A stretch of 64,000 nt of DNA. It comes from Paralvinella palmiformis. Its lineage: Eukaryota; Annelida; Polychaeta; Terebellida; Alvinellidae. The stretch covers positions 62,001 through 126,000 of the forward strand of contig JAODUP010000066.1 in assembly GCA_025642065.1 (NCBI GenBank), read 5' to 3'. Within the stretch, counting starts at the first letter, position 1. Every line of letters starts with the position of its first letter. The position numbers and the translations under genes were made by a program. Below, one piece after another: positions 11,411 through 24,900 of the stretch. A model generated the notes under the pieces. It worked only from the letters and a program-made list of their open reading frames with translations. It had not been told where the DNA came from and did not search any database.

Positions 11411-12229
11411 GTTGTCCTATATCATTAATCCGAAACCATTCCTATTGTCTACGCAATATTAAATTTATTAGCCGGAAAAGCCGTATTTATCCCGTATATA
11501 TCTGTTGAAGTTTCTCATCGGGTCATTACTGTTTCTGTAATAATTGCGAGATGTAATGAGACTTTAGATAATTAACCTTAGTATGTACGAGTACAGATGT
11601 CTGTCAACTCCTGGCGTTGAGATGTAGTTTCATACTCTGGAATGATAGTAACTTAAAGTTTATTTAAACACTATTTTGTATAGGTTATGTCGCCTTCGGC
11701 TAACCCCTCTTTGGGGTATGACACATATCGACGGTTGTGTCTTTCGTAAGCAACTCGACAAACTAATAGTATTTATATTAATACTAACCTCATGGTTACC
11801 ATTTTTGCTCTATTTTAAATCCTGCTCATCCTTCTGTCAACAAACATCTCACTCTACCGATATAAATATTCCCTCTCACTTCTCTCAAATGGGGTCCTTC
11901 TCCATCAGGAATAATATAAAGGTGTATGTCGAGTTTTTGTTATGGTAGAACATTTGATGGGTAAAATGTATTCGTTTTTTGATCAGATCCTTTCCGAGAC
12001 TGATTCTATTCATCAATCGTTACTCGCATATGTAAAATAAGAATTTTACGAAATACTCTCTTATAATAAAGTGATATGCTCGTTCGTTCGACCAGAGCTC
12101 CACTTAAAATCCCATTGAGGAAAGGGTCAGTTTATAGGGAGACGCATATATTGCCAACTCACCTCAACAGAGTATCCATCTAAGAGGGTCAAAATGAGTA
12201 TCCGATTTAGAGAGGTTTGAGTGTGGGAG

Positions 12230-12290
12230 AAATGAGCGGCTGAAGGACTTCTGTGGTTCTTGTGTAGCTTAAGTTTGTATTCGCAATTCA
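12230..12290. repeat. Dispersed repeat R2, copy 1
   Basis: The run 'cttctgtggttcttgtgtag' plus the next 25 bases recurs almost exactly at 13,106-13,150. A second shared block ('ggtctatagctagaatga') at 12,590-12,620 recurs at 14,053-14,085. This suggests two diverged copies of a larger element over about 12.2-14.1 kb. Confidence 0.55.
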
Positions 12291-13070
12291 AATGGTTGTT
12301 GATATAAAAGGTAAATCAGTAATTTTTGGATTAAGACAGGTGACTCTAACGATTAAATTCATAAAACGTACGCATTAAGTATTAACACACTACTGAATTA
12401 TTCAAGTATATCGCATTCAATATACCATAATAAATTAATAGAAATAATCTATAATTAACCTATTTTCTAGGCCTAGTACCCGTTGAGTCTAGTGCCCCTC
12501 ACCCCGGTTCTAATGGCCCAGGATAAAAACCTAGAGATAAAAACATACATAAGTAATTAGCATAAAAAGTTTACCTTGATCAGTTAAGTGCGTGGTCTAT
12601 AGCTAGAATGATCACTATCAAAGTATCTACTGCATTTATAACCGAACTCACTTGACCAGCATTACAAAACACTGGTCAATCCCGTACTACAAACCGTCAC
12701 GCCAAAACACCACTTCTGTGTGTGTCGATAAAACCCAAACGTAGGAACAATAGTTACCGGCTACTCCAATAGTAATCCTGGAAACAATTAATCTTCCTTT
12801 ATGTACACCAACAACGAAACGCCATGTACAATGGAACAAGCTGTCACTTTATAGATTTAAAACAGAACGGGTTCTCAAAAACAATATGATTTGTGTGATT
12901 ATAAAGACCCAGGCCTTTAAATACAGATGATCTATTTTCAATCGACTCCTTAAAGTAACGATGTACTACAACACTACACCATGTCGGCGTCAATGCCTAT
13001 CATTTAAATTGGCATTCGCTGGAGCGGTGGCCCACCTGCTCTGAGTGAATGCAATCCAAGATTTAAACCT

Positions 13071-13355
13071 TTAGGCGCATGCTCTCTCCATTCGCCCAAT
13101 AATACTTCTGTGGTTCTTGCGTAGCTTAAGTTTGTATTCGCAATTCAGATTTGTTTCGTGTTTTAAACACAGCTTTGAAGAAATAATCTGAACTGTTTCA
13201 AGTTCGTTGATACGCCTACAACGAGAAAGCATAGTATGTTCTGTGCAACGATAAATGTTTTTACTACTGTTGGCACTTTTTGATACCAATCCCAAATTTA
13301 CTAATTTTGATGTTTCGTCAGCAATACATTTTTTGGATTTCGAGCAGCGGAGCAT
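13071..13355 (-). CDS. Open frame of 94 codons, not recognised
   Basis: A cysteine- and lysine-rich frame (MLRCSKSKKCIADETSK at its start). It overlaps dispersed repeat R2, so it probably belongs to a transposable element and not to a host gene. No domain is recognised and no splice context is evident. Confidence 0.2.
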   Translation of the reverse strand: MLRCSKSKKCIADETSKLVNLGLVSKSANSSKNIYRCTEHTMLSRCRRINELETVQIISSKLCLKHETNLNCEYKLKLRKNHRSIIGRMERACA

Positions 13356-13626
13356 TTATTTCTCATACAAACTGATGATGGTAGCTTTATAATATTTTAC
13401 GATATCTAATATATGCTAATTAGCATTTGTATTTCGGCAATTTTTGAAATTGCACCTTAATCTTCCCAATGGAGAGTTTACAAATTTCAACATTTTGAAC
13501 TACAACTCACTCGAGTCACATTACTAGTTAGAGGTTAATGTAGCTTTTATGCCACATTCAACATGCGGAGTATCTACATTGGAAACTATGGTTTTAAAAC
13601 AAATCTTTGTATCGACCTCAGTTTGA

Positions 13627-13986
13627 TTACTTATCTTTATTGACTATACGCTCCCCGCTGCGTCCGATGTCGCTGTCGCTACTATGTGCTAATATTCTAT
13701 ACTGCTTCTTCAGTCCCTCTCGTGCCCACTTTACGCGATGACCAACAACAGGACTAGACATGTTTAGCTCAATAGCACATAAGAGCTTAGAAACGCTGAA
13801 CAGCGTCTGCTCAATTTTAGAATATATTTCGAATTGTTTCTCGTTGCCCTTCCTTTTGAAAGCAAATACTGATATTTCGGCACACCTAGCTAACTTATTG
13901 TCAATAAGGGCTATTATTTTAATTAGAATTCTCAAACTCGCTTGTGTGTTGTCATCATTTTCCATGTCTGCATTAGAGTCGTCCAT
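13627..13986 (-). CDS. Open frame of 119 codons, possible retroelement gag-like or N-terminal ORF
   Basis: The frame is acidic at the start (MDDSNADMENDDNTQ), then helical, with KRKGNEKQFEIYSKIEQ near residues 44-60. This resembles the 'GNxxQ(F/Y)xFN' type helix common in mobile-element proteins of aquatic invertebrates. It then has a basic segment (RVKWAREGLKKQ). The proximity to repeat R2 supports a mobile origin. The resemblance is to a style of sequence, not to a named family, so the function is unknown. Confidence 0.35.
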   Translation of the reverse strand: MDDSNADMENDDNTQASLRILIKIIALIDNKLARCAEISVFAFKRKGNEKQFEIYSKIEQTLFSVSKLLCAIELNMSSPVVGHRVKWAREGLKKQYRILAHSSDSDIGRSGERIVNKDK

Positions 13987-14099
13987 GTTGAAAACAAGTT
14001 AATGTTGAATACTATCGTACAGATGAACTAGAGTACAATTTATCTTGGCTAGTTCGCTGCATGGTCTACAGCTAGAATGAACACTATCTCCTCGTGTAT

Positions 14100-14400
14100 A
14101 AAGTCAAAGCTTGTTTCATTGTACACGGTGTTTGGTTGTTGATGTATATAAGGGAAGACTAAAATTAGATAACAATATAACAGAGTACAAATATAGCAAT
14201 AACATATAATAACACCAAAAACAGCAAACGATGGACAATGATCTTTTCTTGTGTATACATGATGAACAATAGAGACTAATATAGTACAATAGCTTAACTA
14301 CATACAACAATAACGGAGCGGCGTGTAACTTAACACGTATATTGTTTTATGATATATCATAGTACAGAAATATACCACAATACTATAAAATCCCCATTTA
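14100..14400 (+). repeat. Possible diverged R1-related sequence
   Basis: Segments such as 'aatatagcaata' and 'aaaaacagcaa' recur in the same order at about 27,420-27,470 (R1 copy d). The similarity is patchy and could be an old copy of the same family. Confidence 0.3.
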
Positions 14401-14959
14401 GTTGAATCCTGGTTTCCTCGTATTAGAAAACGTCACCAATTCAGAAGGACATGATATAACATATCCCTCACTATCTTAACGGGCTAGTGGTGCCCCTGGT
14501 GAATGTTAACCTAAACAGTGTTCTTAACTTTGATCAAATCTAACAAATGGCACAGAAACGGATAAATATTTCATATTATTTCAAGTGTAAATATATTTCT
14601 AGTTTACCTGATCTAAACCATGAAAGCGTATACAAATTTAAAATTATTGCTAGAAACAACAAAACAGAGAAATAAAAGTTTCAATTTTGTAATTGTATTC
14701 TATTTTAATACGGATATGAGGAAGCTGATTGGGAATAATACAGCGAGTGTAATAACTATTTAAATAACTATTTATTTTATTTAGATTTTTTTGGAAAACC
14801 TAGAATTGGGAAATACTATTTTAATGCGATACAGGGGACGAAAGATCAACATTTGATGTAGCCACGAAAGTGTTGACCAACCTGAATAACATCAGCAAAC
14901 TTAACGTGCCAACGGATCAATTCTAACAAGGACATTGTAAATATTCCCATATGGGTAAC

Positions 14960-15215
14960 TAGTGAGTGAGTGAGTGAGTGAGTGAGTGAGTGAGTGAGTG
15001 AGTGAGTCAGTCAGTCAGTGAGTCAGTCAGTCAGTCAGTCAGTCAGTCAGTCAGTCAGTCAGTCAGTCAGTCATTCAATCAGTCAGTCAGTCAGTTAGTC
15101 AGTCAGTTATTGAGTTAATGAGTCGTGTGAGTGAGAGAACGAATGAGTCAGTGAGTGAAGGAGTCAGTGAGGCAGTGAGGCAGTTAATCGATTAGTTAAT
15201 AAGTTAGCGAATCAG
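14960..15215. repeat. Compound (GTGA)n/(CAGT)n tetranucleotide repeat
   Basis: Ten or so GTGA units run into about 25 CAGT units, then decay into imperfect GTGA/CAGT variants. A separate (ACAG)n tract lies at 15,381-15,412. Confidence 0.95.
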
Positions 15216-15380
15216 TGAGTCAGTGCGCAGTCTTTTTTTAATCAAGTCGGTGGATGAGTCGGCCGGTCATTAAATCCGTTCTTTACTACGTCATTCCGTC
15301 ATCTATCTAGATAATAATTAGATTTTAACGACATCCGGAATAATATAATAATAACACTCTAAACCTTTAAACAGTAGAGG

Positions 15381-15416
<36 letters not shown>

Positions 15417-15486
15417 TAAAACATACACCCTTGTTATCATATTAGTATGTTAATTTAACACCTGTTACTGAAATTATCAAGGTCTG

Positions 15487-15488
<2 letters not shown>

Positions 15489-15542
<54 letters not shown>
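15489..15542. repeat. (TA)n microsatellite
   Basis: Pure TA repeat about 200 bases upstream of the GT49 start codon. Confidence 0.95.
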
Positions 15543-15546
<4 letters not shown>

Positions 15547-15746
15547 TAGTCTGTATATAGTCAAGATGTAGTATTAAAGATAACTGAATCGATCAATATA
15601 GTTACATTTATCAAGTAAGATGTCTAGTACATCTGTGAATATTAATCATGTATTGTTTGTATTCGGATATACTTGCGGTGTTTGTATACTTACATTACTG
15701 CGTCACGATTGCGTAATATCACGTGGACAAAATCTCGACAAACAAT

Positions 15747-15861
15747 ATGTTTGGCGTTTCGTTCTTCGGCTATCTCTTTAGGAAAGGGAGGAAGAACATC
15801 TACATCCAGCTGTTAACAGCTGCGTGCTTTGTTTACTGCATTTTCGCTATAACAGTTTTAG
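15747..15861 (+). CDS. GT49 gene exon 1: cytoplasmic tail and signal anchor
   Basis: It starts MFGVSFFGYLFRKGRKN, a short basic tail before the hydrophobic segment LLTAACFVYCIFAITVL. This is the expected N-terminus of a Golgi type II enzyme. It ends in phase 1 before 'gtaagc'. The 5' UTR and promoter were not identified. Confidence 0.85.
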
Positions 15862-18800
15862 GTAAGCGAAGACTGACACGTTATATTAGTCTCTAGGTAA
15901 TCATAATTTTCGTTCTTAGGTAACTTTAATTTACACATAACGTATTTTTGTCTTGAGATAAGGATTTTTTATATTCATACTCCATTGTATTGTTTGACTT
16001 ATGTATGTGTACGTTCTTGTATTTGGCGATGTTGGTGGGAAAGTGAAACTAATTTGTCTTTGAATTCAATCTAATGTTTTCATGTTAAAAAATTAAATTT
16101 TCTCCAATATTTGTCGACTACCTTGAAGCACTTGTTCAAGGAATGAAACTGATTGATAGAGATAACTCTGGATGATAAATAACTCATGTCGTCTTATAGA
16201 ATTTAAGCATCTGGTAAATATATTTATATATAATGGTGTTTAGAAACGGTAAATATATAGGGTATTCTCGTTGTACACTTAAAACAAATCTATGTCACTA
16301 TATTGTCTTAAAATCATTATACCATTCAACGATAAGCAGTTAATGGAAAATCGTTTAATTTGTATTTGTCGCCATTCATCAGTTCGTGGGTAGCATGGAC
16401 AAAGGGTCAAGGTCAATCGTTTACTATTTTTGTTTTTGTTTTCAAAACAGCAAATACGTAAACATTTTACTAAAATGTGATGAAAACAAGAAGACGGAAG
16501 AGATATGTACGAAACATATTTCAGCTTAAACATGCCAACACAATTTATATTCAAATCTTTGTAACATATTCAGATTGTGGATCAAATTTGCGCCTTCAAT
16601 TCGAGTTATCCGTTGTATTAAATGGGCATGGACAGAATTTATTTCAATCGATTCAGTGGTTACATACAATATGAAAAAAGGATAATCTCTTCATCTAGTA
16701 TCACAGATAAGTTAATACGTTGTATAGACAACCCCTCGACGACGACCGAGGATGCGGATTTCTTTTGATGGTTTGGTAGCAGATGCTATTCTTGGAAAAG
16801 TGGATGACTCCAAAACGTATTTTGACATTTTAATAAATATTTTGTCGTTTATTTATTTCTCTTCCGTCTTCAGTTTATGATAACCAGAGTAGAACTTTAA
16901 CCGATGATGTGGAACAACTGCCGGCTTTCACACAGACTGTGCCCCGCTTACAGCACGAGTATCATAACGTCGTCCAACAACGTGTATCTAGAACACAGGA
17001 TCCTGTTGATAAAATCAACCATAACAACGACCTTGTCAAGGAATTGATGACGTCCAAACTGAAACCTTCTGACAGAATCATTAACAGGTTGTTAACTGCG
17101 TTCAGGGAATATCCTACAAAACCGCCAGGTAACTAATAATGATCCACCTAACTATATCTGAAGGATGTTTCATCTTTCATTTAGCCTCTCTACCTACGGA
17201 GATTGTTTAGCTCACTTAGCCTTGAAATACCATAAACACCAAATTGCCGTAAAGTAATAGTTCCACAAGTTCATTTTCCCATATACTAGTTTTTATATAT
17301 TTTGTATTATATTTTGTATATAGGATTAAGTAAAGTGCCTATTTTATTCCGTGAATATGTGTATACACCTGAGTGAGATAAGTTACGAAATTGCCCTAAT
17401 TTCCTCTTTGTGACATATGTTCTGGATCAATTATAATTAACCTCCACTACATTGTAATTGTGAATTGCGACGTCTACAATTACTGTATTTGTAATTGAAA
17501 TTGCCTTGAATCGCTCGCTCTAATGAAGTATTACATGGTTATAAATTATATATTGTTGTATCAGCATATTTCCCAGCGTTTAGTGCCGAGATAATGACGT
17601 CAAACATTGAAAATGAAGGGTAATGGGTATCCCGGAAAATATTTACTCATAATAGAATGGCGCTTCCTTCTGATGTAAATAAGGTGAAATATTGAGAACA
17701 CCTATTCTTTCATAGTATAACTAATCACTACCTTTACTTATCAGTTTGCATCATTAAATGGGGTGTTTATCTATTTAAAATGCTTAATTTATGGTCACTT
17801 TAAGGCAACTCATCTGGCAAATGGATCAGCTTATCTACTAAAATATTAAGTTAAAGTGAAAGCTTAGATATGACGAGACAATTATATAAATCATTTTGAG
17901 CTGTCGATAAAGACGTCGCCAAATAACATCTCTTTCGATCACTAAAATATACGGTCTGAAGAAATTATTTTATAATAGTTTCTTGAGAAAAAGTGATCTT
18001 CAAAAGGAGAAGTGAATTAATAAAATAGTGCCACAAATCCGTATCAGGTACGCGTTTCAGTAATTGCTACCCTAGTTGCTCGTCATTTTACAATACTATC
18101 TCTCAATCTTGCCTATTTGCGCAAATACTAGCCTATCTCTATTCCTGCCTATTTGTATTCCCCTAACCTGTTCACTGACGATTTGCCTATATTTGTATCT
18201 ATATATGACCTTCTGTACTCTGTACACCTTATTTATTTGCTAGTTTACCTGCCTGTTTCTCCATAGATATGGCCATACGACTGTCTCGTTACCTGTTAGG
18301 TTCCCATTCATCGATGAAACTTTTCTAATAGAGATCCAGACATAGACATAGACATGTAGATAAACAGCTAGTTTAAATCATTCCCCAATACAGAACGTGC
18401 TCATCGAGAATTAGACCATATCCAGGATATTCTAAATAGATTCCGTGAAGGTGAAGGTTATTATTATATGGATCAATACGATGACGTCGACGGATTTAAA
18501 TGGCATCGAAGTCGAGATCTGAGTAGGTGTATTGGAGCTTATGTTAATTACCATTAAAGTTCATGAATAATTCATTTCGTGCAGAATTCATTCATTGTAG
18601 TGAGTCCATTATGCATCAGTAGTTTTATTATTTGCACATCCTCTGTATTAGAAATATTTTCGTTCAGTTGATTTAGTTAAGGGGATGTCAGATCGAGGCT
18701 GCCACGAATACGAACGCGCAGCTGCCATGAGACGTCTTATTGTTCCGGATATACTGGATCATGCACAGTACATTTCAGAGAACTCTGAATTTGTGTCGTT

Positions 18801-19068
18801 GATAGCCCACATGACTGAAGATCGTCTGACACAATTAGATAATTTACTGCAACATTGGAATGGTGAGTGTTTGATCAGATCTACTTGATCAAATATTAAT
18901 TAACAAATTAATTAATACACCGATTAATGTTACTGCGGAAGTAAACGAATCATTCGTGGATCAAGAAGAATAACTTTAATTATTCAAAGGGAGATGGTTG
19001 TCATAAGAGAGGATCTAATTTTGGATCTAATTAACCATACTTTAGATCAACATACTTCGTCATATATA

Positions 19069-19158
<90 letters not shown>

Positions 19159-21879
19159 TTGTTTTATAGGACCTGTATCAATAGCTTTGTATATAAACAT
19201 TGCTCACATTAAGGACTTTATCACAAGACTATTGGATATTGAAGGATTACAGAACAGGGAAGGTGTGCTCTTACATGTCGTACCACAGGAAGGGGTAAGA
19301 ATTAGAACTCATTGTGTGTCAAAGTTTGGTTCACTTTAAGGTTGATGGTTCAATTAAGCTAACGACTATTTGACCTGTTTTTAAGACGGATAGTTTGAAT
19401 TAACGTATTCACACATTAGTTAATTATCATAAATATTGGACTGGCAGCAATTAACCTGATTGTCATTACACCAGCATTTATCTTAAAGGTTGTATCAATA
19501 TACGTCTGGCCTCCTGATGAATGACTTAATATATGTTATATAGGTGAACCTGTCTTAATAAATAGTCATTAAGATGACTAATAAAGGCCGACTTAGACAA
19601 GCGGCGGGTTAAACCAAATATCCAGCCTGATGTTATGATTAATACGATGTATTATCCTGAATATTACCATCGTTGATAATGACAATCAATAAACTGTCAT
19701 AACAAACCAGACAAGTTAAAAACCATTACTAAAGAACAATTGGAAGAAATATTTCACGTCTTGTTTATCTCTTCAGAGTAAAGTGATAATAAATCGTAGA
19801 TAATACGTAGCTCAACGCAATAGTTAAATAATGATAAAAAAATATGTAAATATTAGTTTATCACATTATATCATTTGTTTCCGGTAGATTGGTTCCTTGT
19901 AAACAAAAAATAATAATTATATGGTATCTTTGGTTGCAAAACACATACAATAGAAACAATAGCTAATTACGTGGATATTGTATCTTATGTAAAATCAATA
20001 CCATATATGATATATAAATCACATTCCTTGTGGTATATTCCATGACTTTATTGTGTAAAACATCGTCTTTGGCCAATATTCAGAATAGACTACGTCTGGA
20101 TTATCATGACAATATAACATTCAGGTGATGATTTCAACCGGTTCATCTATATATTGTTTTATAGATAATAACGCCATCCTAGTGTCTACCTACACCATCG
20201 GGTCAAGGCTTTATGTTATAACCTTGATCAAGGATCCAGTTCATTTTTGAGATGTAAATAAGTGTGAACGTACAATTTCTCTACAACAACTATCCTGATT
20301 ATCATCATCATTGTGATCAAACATCACCGTAGACAAAATAAATTACATTTCTGTTAATTACTGATTAATATATATTCTTATGATGATGACGATGATGATG
20401 ATGATGATGATGATGCTGATGATGATGATGATGAGATGATGATAACAATGATAGCGCGGTTAGTTAGAGCGTAGGACTCGTAGCCGAACGGTCGCGGGTT
20501 CGAGGCTCCGCGAGCTGCAATGCCGTCACGTGGCGACTGGTTCACTCATTAATAAAAATGAGAAACTGACAGGACGTGATGGGGGGTATTTGTTTGAGTA
20601 ATGCCTTGCTCCTATAATGGCAGCATGCGTTGTATAATCCACTGGGAGTTGAGATGTGTGCTGGGTGGAAACAGGTCTGAGTCAGGGATAATAATATTGT
20701 TAATAACATTGTAAAGCGCCTAACAGTAGCTTCTAGCTGAATAGGGCGCTATATAAATATCACATATTATGTTATTATCTTCATGAAAAAACAACACTTA
20801 TCATCATCGTTATCAATATATTTATTCTATCATTACAGGTTATCTATCCCATTAATTATTTACGTAATGTGGCCATCAACAACACAAAGACCAGGTATAT
20901 CTTCTTCTCTGATATAGACTTCATACCTGTCGTAGGATCACACAATATATTACTGGAAGATCTACAGACTACAAAAGGTCAAAAACAGGTAGATATCACG
21001 TGCTTAGGTGTAAAAACAATAGATGACCGATGGGTAGATAGCAAACAGATAGGTGCTAAATGGGTTGATGACGAATATACAAAGACAATATAAAGGTAGC
21101 AACTAGGGGATGGTTTGATGATAGGTGACAAATATTTAGGTGACAAACAATTACATGATAATCAGGTTTATAGAAAATATTTTGGTAACATACACACAGT
21201 GCCGTCTGTGAACAGGTAGATGACAAGGAATTAGTTGCAAAACATATAGGTATTAATACCAATGGACAGTTGAATATCAAATACGTGATACTTCGCTAGA
21301 TACAATCCTTTAGCAGGACACAAGTTGATGTTCAATAAAATGTTTCAGACAGATACTTGTTTAGAAGTATTAATACGAAACTACACATACATTTATCAAA
21401 GCAAAACATCACACTTCAGGTATACGTCATACCGGCTTTTGAAGAGAAACATCCAAATACTTATCAATTTCCACAAAGTAAGGATGACTTGATCCCTTTG
21501 TTGGAAAAGGGTTTGATCGTTCCTTTCCAGTAAGTAGATAGTGATCAAAAAGTGTGTATACATACAAAGGTAACATACTCATATACACAAAGAGAGAGAT
21601 GAGAACTAATTCAGGTTATGTATATTATAAACCTGTATTAACTATATATTTATATTGTTGCTATAGTTTAGACAAATTTGCCCCGGGACATCATAGGACT
21701 GACTTTAAGAAATGGAAATCGATTGGAATACCATACCAGGTAACAATAAATAAATTAACTTATTAATAAATTTATGATTGACTACATTAATTACAATTAG
21801 TAAATACTATCAATAATCATAATAATGATAATTAAGCATAACTCACATATATCAAACTACAAAGTATCATAAACAAGTC

Positions 21880-21954
<75 letters not shown>

Positions 21955-24900
21955 ATGTGTGTGTGTATGTGTCGTGTGTCGTGTGTGTGTTCATGGGTGC
22001 GTGCGTGAGTGTGTGCGTGCATGCGTGCGTACGCGTGCGTGCGTGCGTGCGTGCGTGCGTGTGTGCTTTATAAATCCTTTTATCAACGAAACTGGTGAAG
22101 GTAGTTTAAGAAACAGATTTGTTTATATCAAAATATTTTATTAATATTGGAAGTAAAACTTTATGGGGATGTTTTCGATGTAGGAGTTTATTAATAAAGT
22201 TTTACTTCATATGGGATTCAGCTTAGATCTGGCCGGATCAACGAATGACTTTAATATAAGCGGGTATTTCTTAAGCGTTTTGTTTGATGTATGCGAGTTA
22301 TGCTTTAACGATAAAGAGTGTATTTATAAAGCGAAATTTATCTGTTTAAGGAATGAATTCATTCATAAACCATGGAGTCTTCATACTTCACTGAGAGATC
22401 GATAAACATATACACCGATTGGCTCACCGATCACTGACTGATTGACTGACTTCCTAGCTGAATGAATCATCAACATATTGACACACTGACCCCTATAATG
22501 TCGTAACTACACGATGCCAAATGTCATTGTAGATAGAGTGGGAGCCCCTATTTGAGCCGTACGTAGCAGGTGAAAGGGAATATTTACCTCGTTACAGTGA
22601 GATGTTTGTTGGTAGAGGAATGAACAAGATACAACATATAGTAGAAATAGTAGCCATGGGGTTAGTATTAGCATAAATACTACTAATTCTACGAATGACG
22701 TAAGATAACCTTTAACCCTTGAGATAGGTCATAACCCAAATGGTGTTAGCTGAATGTAATGTATCATACCAATATCAAGGATTTTCTGACTCACTTTGGT
22801 ATAGTAAATAGTATTTAATGCCACCTAACTTCTAGTATAATTTTCTCATATGGCCTTCAACAACGTGCATAAGTTTGATTCAATTCAAATCTTTTATTTC
22901 AACGTCCATATTACATAATTTTAATGAAAGCAAACGTATATATAATGTTGTAAAGGAGGATGCTTGAAGCATTTGTTACGTAATGCATCCCCCCCCTTAA
23001 CATAACATTACAAACATTCATGACAAATTTAAAAATAAAAAGATGTGGAATAGTCAACATACATAACTATATTTTTATCAAACAACACCAAATCCATATA
23101 AGTTTAATTTTGAAATGATTAATTATTGTACCAATAACGTATTATTGTGCATATTATATCATATACGTTGTATTTGAACAGTAAATAAAATTACAGACAT
23201 ACCTCAGCATCGGTATCAGTCATATAAAGAAATGAACATATTCTTAATTATGTGCTTAAAAATATTAATTGTTTTAACATTGAGAACATTTACATATAAT
23301 TGGTTCTATAATTTAACATCCATAATATTAATTGACATTAACTTTCTTTTCGTCATACAAAATGTTACATTAAAATATCCTTTTTTACTAGACCTGGTGC
23401 TATATAAATGTACTTCTTCTATTGTTATAAAACAAATTGTAGATTGATAGGTAACATGTTATTTGGCATAATATGTTGTATTTGTGTAGGTTATACAGTT
23501 TTAACCTGTTTCTAGTGATTAGTACTTGTTCAGCAATACTGCCTTATTTTAAGTTGTCATTATCATATACATTAAAAAACACTCTTTCGTTCAATATTGC
23601 TGCTTACACTACTACGCTTAATGCTATGAATAGCACTAGTAATATAGTCACACTATAAATAATGGCAATTGCAATAATAAGTTATGCAAGTATCTCTACA
23701 ACTAATACACTTAATATGACCATAACACTTCTTTTTTCAACTATCATGACACTTCACTTTCACTTATCCTCTTCGTCCACAGTGGGACATAAGGCCACAA
23801 CAATGTTTTGCCACAAGGTTCTGTCTTTAGCTGAGGCCTGAGCCTCACCCCATGACAGCCCCTTCTCTTTCAGCTCGACCATTACTGTCTGTCGCCATGT
23901 CATCTTTGGCCGTCCTCGCTTCCTTTTTCCAGGTGGTGTCCATCTCAGTGCCACTTTGGGGATAATGTCTTTGGGCATTCTCAGGACGTGTCCTAGCCAT
24001 CTCAGTCGTCGGCGTTAGATATCCAGGACAGCACTGTTGCAACCCATCTTCTTATAGAGTTCCATGTTGGAACTTTTATTTGGCCAGAATATTCGGCAGA
24101 TCTTTCTCAAATATCCATTGTGGAACGCATTGATCTTTGCCATGTCCCCTTTAACCACTCGCCAGCACTCCGAGCCATACCGTAGGATGGACTTCACATT
24201 ACTGTAGTCTTTTCTTTGTTTTCGTGGTGTATTGGTTAGACTTCCAAATGTTCTGCAGTTTGGCGAAAGCACAGCGGGCTTTACCGAGTCTTGCCTTGGT
24301 GTCTTTTTGGCATCCATTTTCTTTGCTGATGAGATTACCCAGGTAGGTAAAGTCCTGTTCAAACTCAATTGGTTCACCATTTACGATAACAGGTGCGGTT
24401 GGTGTGGTTGATGCTTATCACTTGTGTCTTGTGTATTGATGGTAAGCCCAGTTTGCTTTGAATATCTCTCTAATCTATCAGGGTTTTTTTCCTGCAGATG
24501 GTCAAGCTTTACTGATAGAAATGCAAGGTCATCAGCAAAGTCGAGGTCTTCTAACTGGGAAAAGAGAGTCCACTGGATGCCCTGGGTTTATCTGATGTAG
24601 TTTTCCGCATGATCCAGTCGATGATGACCAAGAAGAGGATGGGTGAGAGGGTGCATCCCTGTCTAACACCCGATTTCAGTGGGAACCACTCAGAGGATGT
24701 ATTACTGAGGATGACACTGCAATCAAAGTGGTTGTAGAATGTCTCTATCAGTGAAACAATCTTTAGAGGTACTCCATAGGATCTTAGGATCTTCCACGGA
24801 GTATCATGGTGGATACTATCAAAGGCCTTTTTTGAAATCAATGAAGTTGATATACAGTGGGCAGTTCCATTCTAGAGTCTGCTCTATGGTGTTTCTCAAT

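Noticed and set aside
15000..15120. Direct repeats resembling a CRISPR-like or telomeric array
   Set aside because: It is a plain tetranucleotide (CAGT)n microsatellite without spacers.
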